Source: a virus
IMG/VR virus record: IMGVR_UViG_3300021197_001105
Coordinates: 1-52,210 of that record
DNA: 52,210 nt
Reading direction: 5' to 3' (one strand)
Part shown: positions 26,358 to 34,099 of the stretch, piece after piece
Layout of the letters: every line of letters starts with the position of its first letter
Numbering within the stretch: position 1 is the stretch's first letter
The notes under the pieces: model-generated
What the model saw: the letters and a program-made list of their open reading frames with translations, nothing else
What the model was told of the DNA's origin: nothing
Database searches by the model: none
Program-made: the position numbers and the translations under genes

Positions 26358-29300
26358 ATGGCTACTGAATTCCAACCGACGCAGTTTCAACCGGTATCTC
26401 TTTACGATCTTCCTACTCTGGCTTTTTCTCAGCTTGCGGAGGGAGAAGCAACCCGTAAGGGATTTCTTTCTGGTGTGTCAGAAGCTACAGGCATTGGAAA
26501 CTCCACACTCACACCAAATGAGCGAGAGTCTCTTCTATCTGAATACAAAACATCCAATGGTGTTGATGGGATTAGTGGTGCTCTTGTCGACATTGCTACC
26601 AACCCTTGGGTATGGCTTGCGTTTCTTACTACACCTGGTGGTATGTCTGCAATTAAAGCAGGCGTGAAGGGAACGAGCGAAGGCATCTTTAAGGTTGCTC
26701 CTAAGTTTCACACGTTTGTGCGAGAGGAAGCTCCCCGCTTGGTTGGTTGGAACTTCTTGACTGCGAATCAAGCGTTCAGGAACACGCAGCTACTACCGGC
26801 TATGAAAGAGGTAGCGACTGAGCGGGCTAACCAGCTCAACTACTTCAACGAGTCCATAACTCCTGCTACCGAAAAGGTGATTGCTAACCTCCGTAGTCGG
26901 GGAATCAAGGTTACTTCGTTGGATCCTAAGAAGGCTCCGATCAAACACCGCGAGCTACTTGAGGATCTGGATGCTGCGATACACGGTCGGCTGTCGGGTA
27001 TGGATAGAAACGTAACTAGGACAGTTACTAAACCCGAGCTGGAAGTACAAGATTTTGAAGTTGAATACGTCATTAATGGTCGTCAAGCCAAAGCCGTGTT
27101 TAATGACGTGGAAGATGCAAGAGCCAGGATATCAGTACTAGAAGCTGACAGTACAGTTTCAGGTGTCAGACTTGTTGCACCTAGTAGAGCTCCAAGAGTA
27201 GATTTCAATACCACCGCTGTTCAAGCAGATGCTGTAATGAATCCACTTATCGTAGATGACATACTACGACAGAACGGTGCTGAAGATCTTGTCACTGCAT
27301 ACCGAAGTTACTACGACGAGACTGCCAAGAGAATGTTCTTGCAGGACGATCTTGTTGAAGCATCCGACTTGTCTCTTCGCGAGATTATGTCTGATCCGAA
27401 TGTAGCCAAGGAGTTTATTGACGAAGACAAAGTCGTAAACTTGTACAGGTCCAACGCACAAAGAGGATCAGAAAAATCCGAGACACTGTTTAGTATCAGG
27501 GACGATTTCTCTGACGACCCGGGAATGAGAACAATCCAAGAGGTTATGAATCTTGTAGGTTCCGATGCAAGGATGGCATTCAGAACAGGCGAGGTGTCCG
27601 ACGTAGTAAAGAACGTCATGGCTAACAACTTGGGTAACGGATTCTACCATCCCAAGATGTACGACAACGTCAACGAGATGGGTTCTTCCCTTCTCAAGTC
27701 AGCCAATCGAACAGCGGGGAAACAGGTCAGGGGAGAAGCACAGGCAATCGCTGCAGGACAGACGATGCCCAGGCATAAGGAATACTCCAGCAGCATCTAT
27801 TCCCAAGAAGATCTTCAGGTTCTAAGGAGAATGAGTGGGGACGATGCTGAGTTGCTTGAGAACGTAAACAAGCTTGAGACAAGATTAACTCGTGCTGCTA
27901 ACTCAGCTAAAGCTGAAGGAACTACCGCCACTGTTTCTAGGTTAGGTGTGCACGACGCTGCTCAGTTTTACTCAAACAATATGGCTAACTCCTACTCTTT
28001 GTTTATTCATGGGGCACGAAGAGTTGGAAGGGGCACCAGCACACCAGGAGTAATCAACTACTCCGATGTGTGGGAAGAAACCAGTAAAGCAAACAAGAAC
28101 TCTCAGAAGTTCTACGACGATAACCCGACTTCTAAAACAGCTGGTGAACGAAACCTATATGACCCGGATAGTTTTGGTGGCACTGTTGTAAACCACAGAC
28201 AGTCACTAAACGAGTTGCCTATTGAGAAGCAACCATTTAAAGGTCAGAGAGGTTATTACACATTCGGAGATGCGATTAACCAAGTAGATGGCAGTGTTCG
28301 TGAAGCATCGCTTAGAGGAATCATCAAAGACACTTTGGTTCCACAGATGCTGGGACGATCAAACATTGCTAACTCAACCGAAAACATGCTGGTACACCAA
28401 ACCGCTCTTGGTGCGAAGTCTGTCTCGAGTTTGTTAAAGAACATTAAGCTGGACAAAACTGAACTAGGGAAGAAGGTGATTGGTGCACTCGACGACTTTG
28501 CAGAAAAGCCTGCTTACTTTGTAGGTGCTGGACAGAACGGTGGCATTGCTAGATACCTGTACATGACACACCTGGGGTTCAATCCTGCGGCTGTGGTTTT
28601 GAACCTGACCCAGCCGTGGCTCCTGGGTGCAACCTACATGGGGGTAGGTAATACGATCAAGGCATACGGTCAAGCAATGAAAGAGATGGGCGGTTACATG
28701 TCCGACCGTCTAGCTGTTGGTGGTCTGAACATAGACGATGCAACCAAGGTAGCTTTGATCCGCAAGAACTTTAGTCATGCCGACGACTTGGGCATTGGTC
28801 CTGATGTGATCAACACACTAGACAACACAGTACTGCCTACTTCTCCTGTATCTCAGGGTAAGACCCGTATGCAGAAGTTCTCAGACTTGTCACTCAAGCT
28901 CTTCGAGAAGGGCGAGTGGATGAACCGTCTGGTCACAGCCCACGCAACAGACAACCTGTACAAAGCAGCGGGGAAATTTGTTAAGACTGGGCCACTGGCT
29001 GCACAGCGTAGAAACAATGTAAGGGAGATGATTCAGGAGACGCAGTTTGGTGCTGACTTCTTGAACACTCCGTTTGCTTTCATGGGTGGTGGACCGCTGG
29101 GTCAGTACCTGGGTCGACCAGAGGTGCGTCAGTTCCTTACATTCCCAGTCCGTTCGGTTACAGGTCTACTTACTACGTCTAAGCAGATCAATGAAGGTCG
29201 CAGGACTGTGATGGGTTTTGACATGCCGTTCGGTAGGACAGCAGACTTCATGAGAGGCATGGGTATTTCTGCTTCTCTGTACTATGCAGGTAGAAACATG

Positions 29301-30209
29301 TTTGAAGCTGACATGCAGAAGGGTCTCTTCTTCAAGTCACTCACCGACATAACAGGCAACGACGCATTCAGCAGCCAAGAGAACATTACAGACTTCATAC
29401 CTGTACCTCCGGTCATCGACTTGGGTTGGGACATGACTCGAGGTCTTACAACAGGTGAAAACGATCTAGTAGCTAACTCGATCTGGCGTATGGTTCCCGG
29501 TGGTATTGCTCTTTCAAGAACGGTTTCGAGCATAGGCGAAGGCATGGGCTTTGGCCGAGACAACCCGGTCGGCAAGTTTGGTCAATTCTTCCAGAGACGT
29601 TACGCTGCTTACGACAAGAGGACTCCTACTGGAGAGGTTCCGATATTCAAGGGAGACGGTACGTTCCTTGAGTTTCGTAATCCAATGCAGCTAATCATGC
29701 AGGGGGTGGGCCTGGACCTTAACAAGTCTCAGGTAAGGTCCGAAGAAACGGGATACTATGTTAAGCAGAGAGAAATGATTCTTGATTACAGGAGAGAAAT
29801 CATTACTCGGCTCATGGCTAACGACATATCTGGAGCCATGAGAAAGAAAGCGGAATACGAAAAACGTATGGGTATTCCATTCACGGTTACAAAGGGGCAG
29901 CTTCGCGGGTTCATGAGAAACAGAATGATCCCAAGGAACGAGAGGATCCTAGACAGAATTCCAAAGGAAGCTCGACCTATGTACGCAAGGTATGCTGCAA
30001 ATGACATGATCAACAAGGACGTTGATCCATCTGTATTCATTGACGCAGCATCTGCAACCGCCCGAGGAAAGGAGATGGGCAGACCAGAAACGTTTGACCT
30101 TCAACCTGAAGCGGTTAAGGAACTGAAAGCACTTATGGAAGGACAGAAAGAACAGGCTCACCAAAAGTCTATGTCCTTTACCCAGTTTGTACCTTATGGA
30201 TTTCAATGA
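26358..30209 (+). CDS. Large internal/ejection virion protein (1,283 aa)
   Basis: The largest helical virion protein here. The N-terminus includes a hydrophobic segment near residues 80-100 (IATNPWVWLAFLTTPGGMSA). The middle is mixed, and residues 730-1000 contain weakly hydrophobic stretches such as LGFNPAAVVLNLTQPWLLGA and MGISASLYYAGRNMF. Size, composition and place at the end of the structural block match the biggest ejection proteins of short-tailed phages (T7 gp16 role). I see no lytic transglycosylase Glu motif, so enzymatic activity is not claimed. The start codon directly follows a terminator and no Shine-Dalgarno is visible. Two AGCGGGGAA motifs lie inside. Confidence 0.72.
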   Translation: MATEFQPTQFQPVSLYDLPTLAFSQLAEGEATRKGFLSGVSEATGIGNSTLTPNERESLLSEYKTSNGVDGISGALVDIATNPWVWLAFLTTPGGMSAIKAGVKGTSEGIFKVAPKFHTFVREEAPRLVGWNFLTANQAFRNTQLLPAMKEVATERANQLNYFNESITPATEKVIANLRSRGIKVTSLDPKKAPIKHRELLEDLDAAIHGRLSGMDRNVTRTVTKPELEVQDFEVEYVINGRQAKAVFNDVEDARARISVLEADSTVSGVRLVAPSRAPRVDFNTTAVQADAVMNPLIVDDILRQNGAEDLVTAYRSYYDETAKRMFLQDDLVEASDLSLREIMSDPNVAKEFIDEDKVVNLYRSNAQRGSEKSETLFSIRDDFSDDPGMRTIQEVMNLVGSDARMAFRTGEVSDVVKNVMANNLGNGFYHPKMYDNVNEMGSSLLKSANRTAGKQVRGEAQAIAAGQTMPRHKEYSSSIYSQEDLQVLRRMSGDDAELLENVNKLETRLTRAANSAKAEGTTATVSRLGVHDAAQFYSNNMANSYSLFIHGARRVGRGTSTPGVINYSDVWEETSKANKNSQKFYDDNPTSKTAGERNLYDPDSFGGTVVNHRQSLNELPIEKQPFKGQRGYYTFGDAINQVDGSVREASLRGIIKDTLVPQMLGRSNIANSTENMLVHQTALGAKSVSSLLKNIKLDKTELGKKVIGALDDFAEKPAYFVGAGQNGGIARYLYMTHLGFNPAAVVLNLTQPWLLGATYMGVGNTIKAYGQAMKEMGGYMSDRLAVGGLNIDDATKVALIRKNFSHADDLGIGPDVINTLDNTVLPTSPVSQGKTRMQKFSDLSLKLFEKGEWMNRLVTAHATDNLYKAAGKFVKTGPLAAQRRNNVREMIQETQFGADFLNTPFAFMGGGPLGQYLGRPEVRQFLTFPVRSVTGLLTTSKQINEGRRTVMGFDMPFGRTADFMRGMGISASLYYAGRNMFEADMQKGLFFKSLTDITGNDAFSSQENITDFIPVPPVIDLGWDMTRGLTTGENDLVANSIWRMVPGGIALSRTVSSIGEGMGFGRDNPVGKFGQFFQRRYAAYDKRTPTGEVPIFKGDGTFLEFRNPMQLIMQGVGLDLNKSQVRSEETGYYVKQREMILDYRREIITRLMANDISGAMRKKAEYEKRMGIPFTVTKGQLRGFMRNRMIPRNERILDRIPKEARPMYARYAANDMINKDVDPSVFIDAASATARGKEMGRPETFDLQPEAVKELKALMEGQKEQAHQKSMSFTQFVPYGFQ

Positions 30210-30973
30210 TGAACACAGCAACATTCGTGGCGGCATCGTGTATACACGTGCCTTACCACAGCGAAGAGGCAAAGGATTGGCTCCTCGCAAAACTGGAAGA
30301 AATTAAACCAACACACTTTGTTTTACTGGGGGATTTGTTTGACGCTGTTTCCGTATCTGTACACCCTAACGAATGCACGCACACACTAGAGGAAGAGTAT
30401 GAGGCTGGATCACAATACCTCGCTGACGTACGTAAAGCCTTACCAGCTGAGACCGAGTTGGTCTGGTGTCTGGGGAATCACGACGACAACATCCAGACCA
30501 AAGACCCACGACGTACCAAGTCGGGGCAAAGATCTCTACTGCATTGGAACAAGCACCGGGAGTTCGGGGACGAGTTCCTCAAATGGAAACAGATCCCGTA
30601 CGTAAAAGGTCCTCGAGGCGTATACCGCCTGGGTCCAGTTCGTTTCTTCCACGGGTTTGATGCGGGAATGAACTCGGATGAGATGGAGACTCTTCAGATG
30701 GTTCATGCCATCAAGGATCAGGCGTACTCTTTGTGGATCAGGGGACACACACACAGACCTACTCCATACGTGACACAGTGCCGTAGAACACAGAAGGTTC
30801 TGCTCCCGTGGTACTACGCTAATGCAGGAACACTGGGTCCATTGAAGCCTGACTACATGCACAGGAAAGACAGCGGTATGTGGGCTCACGCACTGGTACA
30901 GGGTGAGTGCAATCTTTCTTCTCCCAGAAGACCATCCGCTAAGGATTGGTCTGCATCTGTCGAACATTTTTAG
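30206..30973 (+). CDS. Calcineurin-like metallophosphoesterase with altered first metal motif
   Basis: The gene is coupled to the previous stop (ATGA). The 255-residue product shows the family's motif series: HFVLLGDLFDA near residue 42 (GDxxD), VWCLGNHDDN near 92 (GNHD), RFFHGFDAG near 150, and SLWIRGHTHRP near 180 (GHTH). The first motif, normally DxH, reads S-C-I-H near residues 11-14, so the expected Asp is a Cys. The other metal ligands are intact. Such enzymes hydrolyse phosphodiesters of nucleic acids or nucleotides using two metals; loss of the first Asp may alter the metal site or activity. It lies at the end of the late block. Confidence 0.85.
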   Translation: MMNTATFVAASCIHVPYHSEEAKDWLLAKLEEIKPTHFVLLGDLFDAVSVSVHPNECTHTLEEEYEAGSQYLADVRKALPAETELVWCLGNHDDNIQTKDPRRTKSGQRSLLHWNKHREFGDEFLKWKQIPYVKGPRGVYRLGPVRFFHGFDAGMNSDEMETLQMVHAIKDQAYSLWIRGHTHRPTPYVTQCRRTQKVLLPWYYANAGTLGPLKPDYMHRKDSGMWAHALVQGECNLSSPRRPSAKDWSASVEHF

Positions 30974-30982
30974 GGGCTGATT

Positions 30983-31258
30983 GTGACTAGGAAAACCAAG
31001 CCCTTTGACAAAGGCAATGCGAGCAAGTTCAAGCATGTCATGGTTGTCTGGCTAGACATCACAGGCAAAGACGATGCTTGGATGGATCTCTCTGAGGCCA
31101 AGACCATGAAGCCAAGCAAGATGATTACCAGCGGCTGGCTACTGAGGGAGTCTGACGATTACATTGTGGTGGCTTCGTCGATGGATATGGCGGAGGGGAT
31201 TGTAGGTAACATCAACGCGATTCCTCGATGCGTCATCGAAGCCATCAAGAAGATCTGA
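30983..31258 (+). CDS. Hypothetical small protein at the end of the rightward block
   Basis: It starts with GTG at 30983, with AGGGG about 7 nt upstream, giving 91 residues. The centre (MVVWLDITGKDDAWMDL, then GWLLRESDDYIVVASSMD) forms a compact alpha/beta pattern that I have seen in unnamed small phage proteins. The stop codon lies immediately before box 1 of the 31259 repeat element. It is the last rightward gene before the convergent junction. Function unknown. Confidence 0.72.
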   Translation: MTRKTKPFDKGNASKFKHVMVVWLDITGKDDAWMDLSEAKTMKPSKMITSGWLLRESDDYIVVASSMDMAEGIVGNINAIPRCVIEAIKKI

Positions 31259-31341
31259 TGCCGGGGATGCCGGGTCTACTATTACCTAATAATAGATAGG
31301 GTATACATATATAGTATGCTGAGAACCCGGCACGTCTGGCA
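31259..31341. repeat. Quasi-palindromic iteron-like element copy 1
   Basis: Left arm: two direct TGCCGGG boxes at 31259-31265 and 31268-31274 (9-nt period). Right arm: CCCGGCA at 31326-31332 and TCTGGCA at 31335-31341, also 9-nt period, inverted. They flank an AT-rich core of about 50 bp containing TATTACCTAATA and ATATATAG. The same architecture recurs at 50460-50543. It fills the gap between the convergent genes ending at 31258 and 31342. Likely a protein-binding site (origin, operator or recombination site); a role as bidirectional terminator is less likely because the loop is about 50 nt. Confidence 0.85.
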
Positions 31342-31584
31342 TCAGTCTTTAGGGTCTATCCATTTGTCGTATGGTTGCCCCATTAACCTGATTACCGTTA
31401 CACGGGTCGAGAAGCCAGTCTCACCCCATCTAGGAGCAGCAGTACCCCACCTCTCCTCTAGATGTCGGGACGCTCTAGCGGCCTCCTCGTCGCTCTCAAA
31501 GGGTCCATACACTGCAGGGTCCAGGGAGGGATGGCTCATGACCACTACCCAATTGCCACTCTTCTCTGGTTTACGTGACCCCAT
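31342..31584 (-). CDS. Hypothetical small protein (80 aa)
   Basis: This is the most distal gene of the leftward block; its stop directly abuts the right arm of the repeat element. The pattern NWVVVMSHPSLDPAVYGPF, followed by a charged helix (ESDEEAARASRHLEERWG) and a final strand (FSTRVTVIRLMG), predicts a small alpha/beta domain like many unnamed phage early proteins. The frame looks clearly protein-coding compared with the opposite strand. Function unknown. Confidence 0.68.
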   Translation of the reverse strand: MGSRKPEKSGNWVVVMSHPSLDPAVYGPFESDEEAARASRHLEERWGTAAPRWGETGFSTRVTVIRLMGQPYDKWIDPKD

Positions 31585-31597
31585 GCTGGTTCTACTT

Positions 31598-32074
31598 CTA
31601 TAGGCTTACCCACAGCTGCCAGTATTCTGACATCCGTAGGGAGGCTGGGACTCTTTTAGGGAGCAGCAAGTCATGAGGTATAACTGCCTCATCCATGAAC
31701 TTCTTGCTCATGTCAGCACAGATCATACTCAATTTTTGGCTGCAGCTGAACAGGATACCCATCGGCACTTTGCCTACGTACTCTAAGTGGTACGGTTGCT
31801 GCTCGTAGTTTTCGATGTCGGGCCTTGTGTTCCCCGCTTCCTTCTTGGTGGGGTCCCAAGCGAATACGAGCCACGGTTCGGGGCCCATCTGTCCGTTCTT
31901 CTGGTATAGGTAGAGATCGGCAGCCGCACGGGTTACCGCTCCCGGCGGCTGCTCTACTGCTTTGGTCCCGCGTCCGACACTGATCAGTCTGGGTCCACCT
32001 ATCTCCACGTCGAGCATGTGCCGAGGGAGCTTAATCAAAGCATGTAATGCGATCTCTACCGGTTGAGCAATCAA
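31598..32074 (-). CDS. Hypothetical protein (158 aa), TTG start
   Basis: I place the start at TTG (32074), 10 nt after AGGAAGG; no better ATG with a ribosome-binding site is visible. The centre (EPWLVFAWDPTKKEAGN, YHLEYVGKVPMGILFSCSQ) looks folded and mixed alpha/beta. One AGCGGGGAA motif, in sense orientation (encoding EAGN), lies inside. The gene begins 7 nt after a tRNA-like 3' end (32081). No family recognised. Confidence 0.62.
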   Translation of the reverse strand: MIAQPVEIALHALIKLPRHMLDVEIGGPRLISVGRGTKAVEQPPGAVTRAAADLYLYQKNGQMGPEPWLVFAWDPTKKEAGNTRPDIENYEQQPYHLEYVGKVPMGILFSCSQKLSMICADMSKKFMDEAVIPHDLLLPKRVPASLRMSEYWQLWVSL

Positions 32075-32080
32075 TTCAAA

Positions 32081-32213
32081 TGCACCTTCCTGGAATCGAA
32101 CCAGTACTCATAACGCCACGGGAATCAGCGCCACTAATTAGAGTAGGGTTATAAAGAGTATACGGGAATGAAAGGAGTTAAACTTTCCCACACCAACCTA
32201 TGGATAAAGGTGC
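32081..32213 (-). other. tRNA-like sequence, interrupted or degenerate
   Basis: On the minus strand a canonical T-arm (CTGG-TTCGATT-CCAG, 32085-32104 region) is followed by AAGGTGC (plus 32082-32088). This pairs perfectly over 7 bp with GCACCTT at 32213-32207, which is followed by a D-loop-like TAGGTTGGTG. The spacing (133 nt) is far too long for a normal tRNA. A direct repeat ACGGGAAT (32118-32125, 32162-32169) marks a possible 44-nt insertion whose removal would leave 89 nt, the size of a class II tRNA. No clean 7-nt anticodon loop is found. It may be a remnant, an interrupted tRNA or coincidence. Confidence 0.3.
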
Positions 32214-32253
32214 AAAAAGGTCCCCCTCACACCCGGGAAGAGTGGAGGGGGAC
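32211..32253 (-). terminator. Leftward rho-independent terminator
   Basis: The arms GTCCCCCTC (32220-32228) and GAGGGGGAC (32245-32253) make a perfect 9-bp stem with a 16-nt loop. Read leftward, it is followed by CCTTTTTG. It ends transcription after the 32271-32798 gene. One AGCGGGGAA motif (32257-32265) lies just upstream in the intergenic space. Confidence 0.82.
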
Positions 32254-32270
32254 ACCAGCGGGGAATCTAA

Positions 32271-32798
32271 TCAGCCACCAATCAACGACTGGAGGAACTC
32301 TGTCTTGTAGGTGCGGCCACCTCGCTCATTGTAACGACAGTCAACTACCGCTACAACAGACTGATCTCCAGAAAGCATGGCAGAAATCTCTTCCATGTCC
32401 GATGAAAGGTCACCGGGCTCACGACTGAGGAGGGTCTTGATGTGGCCCTTGAGTCGCTGCATCTCGATGCGAGCACGGATCTGTGAACCTTCGTGCTGGA
32501 TAGCACTGGGGTTTTGTGGGATTGTGAACGGAGCACCACGCCACTCGAGTGGCTCGGCACGATCTGGATCTTCAACCAGCTGATAGCCGAACTGGATGCT
32601 GACCGCGTCGTGTTCCTGACCACCAGCTGCTTGTGCTTCCTTGAAGGTAGCGTTGTCGGTGACGGTCATGTTGAGTACGTAGCAGTTATGTGAGCCACGG
32701 TTTGGCCACTCGCCCAATGAGCCCAGACCTTGATCGGCTTGAACATCTTGGAATGACGATTGGAGGTTTGCGAAGATTGCTTTGGTTGCGTTTTGCAT
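32271..32798 (-). CDS. Hypothetical protein next to Sak4-like ATPase; single-strand-binding candidate
   Basis: This 175-residue product has an AAAGGG ribosome-binding site and lies 13 nt downstream of the recombination ATPase gene. The N-terminus is helical (ATKAIFANLQSSFQDVQ). The remainder is strand-rich (NCYVLNMTVTDNATF, DAVSIQFGYQL, SVVAVVDCRYNERGGRTYKT), which could be an OB-like fold. Sak4-type ATPases are often encoded beside single-strand-binding proteins, so that role is a reasonable guess, but the usual acidic SSB tail is absent. Function inferred. Confidence 0.6.
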   Translation of the reverse strand: MQNATKAIFANLQSSFQDVQADQGLGSLGEWPNRGSHNCYVLNMTVTDNATFKEAQAAGGQEHDAVSIQFGYQLVEDPDRAEPLEWRGAPFTIPQNPSAIQHEGSQIRARIEMQRLKGHIKTLLSREPGDLSSDMEEISAMLSGDQSVVAVVDCRYNERGGRTYKTEFLQSLIGG

Positions 32799-32811
32799 TG
32801 TGAAACCCTTT

Positions 32812-33705
32812 CTACGATGCAGTTGAAGTGTATGCTTCCTCGAACACTGACCACGAATCAGTTGCTGGAAGCTCGAAACGGTCGGGCAACACTACCCGAC
32901 ATTTAGTAATACCTGCCAACTTCTCGTCGTTGACAGTTATAAAGTGAGTCTTCTTCTTCACGGACTTGGGACGCTTAGGTCCTGGTGATCCGTCCTTGTT
33001 CTTGAGCTGGACCATCTCGGTCTTGGTGACGATCTCTGCCTCGAAGGCTGCGACTAGCTCGAAGAGAGGGAACAGTCGCTTGTAGAAATTGTCGGTGATA
33101 GTCAGCTCGGGTCGGATGACGTAGCGGTCATCGCCTAGTGGGATCTTGGCATTGACCAAGTGACACACGTAGTAGAAACCGTAGCCATGCTGTCGGAGGT
33201 CAAGAGCAAATCGGAGCAGTTGCTCGTACACATCATCCCACGCACGACGGCCATCGAGTTCTTTCCAGTTCTCCTTGCCAGCCTTCTTGGTTACCCAATC
33301 CTTGACCAGTGCAAGGGCAGGACCCATGCTGTCGATGATCACAGTATCGGGTCGGTCAACACCAGACTTAGACATGGAGATCAATTGATCCTTCTTCTTG
33401 AGGATCGCATCCCACGTAAGTACTAGCGGGGAAGTACCAGAACCTGCAGGTTCGCAGGGCGTACCGTCTGCACTCATACCGGGCCAGATGCACGCCTTGG
33501 GTTCTTCGGTCGTGGTACTGGAGAGGTCGGTGTTGATGATGAAGGCGTTGGGGTTGGACTGAATGAAGCAGGACTTACCTACTCCAGGCATACCAACAAG
33601 CAAGCCGAATAGTTTACCGGGCGGAGCTACCATCTTGGTAGCAGAGAAGCCCAGACCAGAGAAGCGTTGAGATGCAGTTTTACCTGCCGCTAGTTCTTGT
33701 GCCAT
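32812..33705 (-). CDS. RecA-like AAA ATPase, Sak4-type recombinase
   Basis: The 297-residue protein begins after an AAGGAG ribosome-binding site. Walker A (GMPGVGKS) lies at residues 38-45 and Walker B (DTVIIDSMGP) near 120. A downstream strand (GYGFYYVCHLVN) fits the RecA-fold sensor region. Length and pattern match the phage nucleotide-binding family containing Sak4 (PF13479 type), which promotes single-strand annealing and recombination-linked replication. Its neighbours, a PD-(D/E)XK nuclease and an SSB candidate, complete a recombination module. One antisense AGCGGGGAA lies inside. Confidence 0.85.
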   Translation of the reverse strand: MAQELAAGKTASQRFSGLGFSATKMVAPPGKLFGLLVGMPGVGKSCFIQSNPNAFIINTDLSSTTTEEPKACIWPGMSADGTPCEPAGSGTSPLVLTWDAILKKKDQLISMSKSGVDRPDTVIIDSMGPALALVKDWVTKKAGKENWKELDGRRAWDDVYEQLLRFALDLRQHGYGFYYVCHLVNAKIPLGDDRYVIRPELTITDNFYKRLFPLFELVAAFEAEIVTKTEMVQLKNKDGSPGPKRPKSVKKKTHFITVNDEKLAGITKCRVVLPDRFELPATDSWSVFEEAYTSTAS

Positions 33706-33716
33706 GTTGCACTCCT

Positions 33717-34037
33717 TTACTCGTTGTCGAAGACCATCTCAAAGTCTTCATCGTTTGGTTCCCTCATAGGAGGAGGGGGTTGTCTCATGTGGTCTTGATC
33801 CATGTCTATGAAAGTAACGGATCTTTGCAAGACGATGTTGAGTTCCTTCATCCATGACTGGATGGTTCGGTCACCTGTATCGCACTTGTATTTATTCCTG
33901 AACTGATCGCAGAAGTCTGCGGTGTCCAAGAAGGATCCTTTGTTCTCATAGGCTAGGTCGATGATCTTGTTCTTAATTATCTTGTTAAGAATCTCATCTC
34001 GAAAAGCAAGTATGATTGGATCTTGTCTAGCTGGCAT
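33717..34037 (-). CDS. Hypothetical small protein between the two recombination genes
   Basis: The 106-residue product is preceded by AAGGAGTTAGATATG, a leader identical over 14 nt (AGGAGTTAGATATG) to that of the 50747 gene. Helices in residues 8-75 (ILNKIIKNKIIDLAYENKG, DRTIQSWMKELNIVL) could form a winged-helix-like DNA-binding domain. The C-terminus is Pro-rich then acidic (about 85-106). It sits between the nuclease and ATPase genes and is likely an accessory of that module. Family not recognised. Confidence 0.65.
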   Translation of the reverse strand: MPARQDPIILAFRDEILNKIIKNKIIDLAYENKGSFLDTADFCDQFRNKYKCDTGDRTIQSWMKELNIVLQRSVTFIDMDQDHMRQPPPPMREPNDEDFEMVFDNE

Positions 34038-34058
34038 ATCTAACTCCTTATTTCACGG

Positions 34059-34099
34059 GAGGGGCGAGTAGCCGCCCCTCGCTAGAGGGGGGCGGCTAC
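34059..34099 (-). promoter_or_regulatory. Two mutually exclusive hairpins between nuclease and downstream gene
   Basis: Hairpin B pairs 34068-34080 (GTAGCCGCCCCTC) with 34085-34099 (GAGGGGGGCGGCTAC), giving 13 bp with a 2-nt bulge and a 4-nt loop. Hairpin A pairs 34059-34066 (GAGGGGCG) with 34073-34080 (CGCCCCTC). They share 34073-34080 and cannot coexist. No T-tract follows in the leftward direction, so this is not a standard terminator. It could be an attenuator-like switch or an RNA-processing site; the nuclease stop codon lies inside hairpin B. Confidence 0.6.

Noticed and set aside
31259-31341. Element copy 1 as a simple bidirectional terminator
   Set aside because: The arms are separated by about 50 nt, no T-tracts follow, and the boxes repeat at 9-nt period in two places, which a terminator does not explain.
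31316-31603. Rightward frame across the convergent junction
   Set aside because: It is antisense to the better protein-like 31342-31584 gene and starts inside the repeat element.
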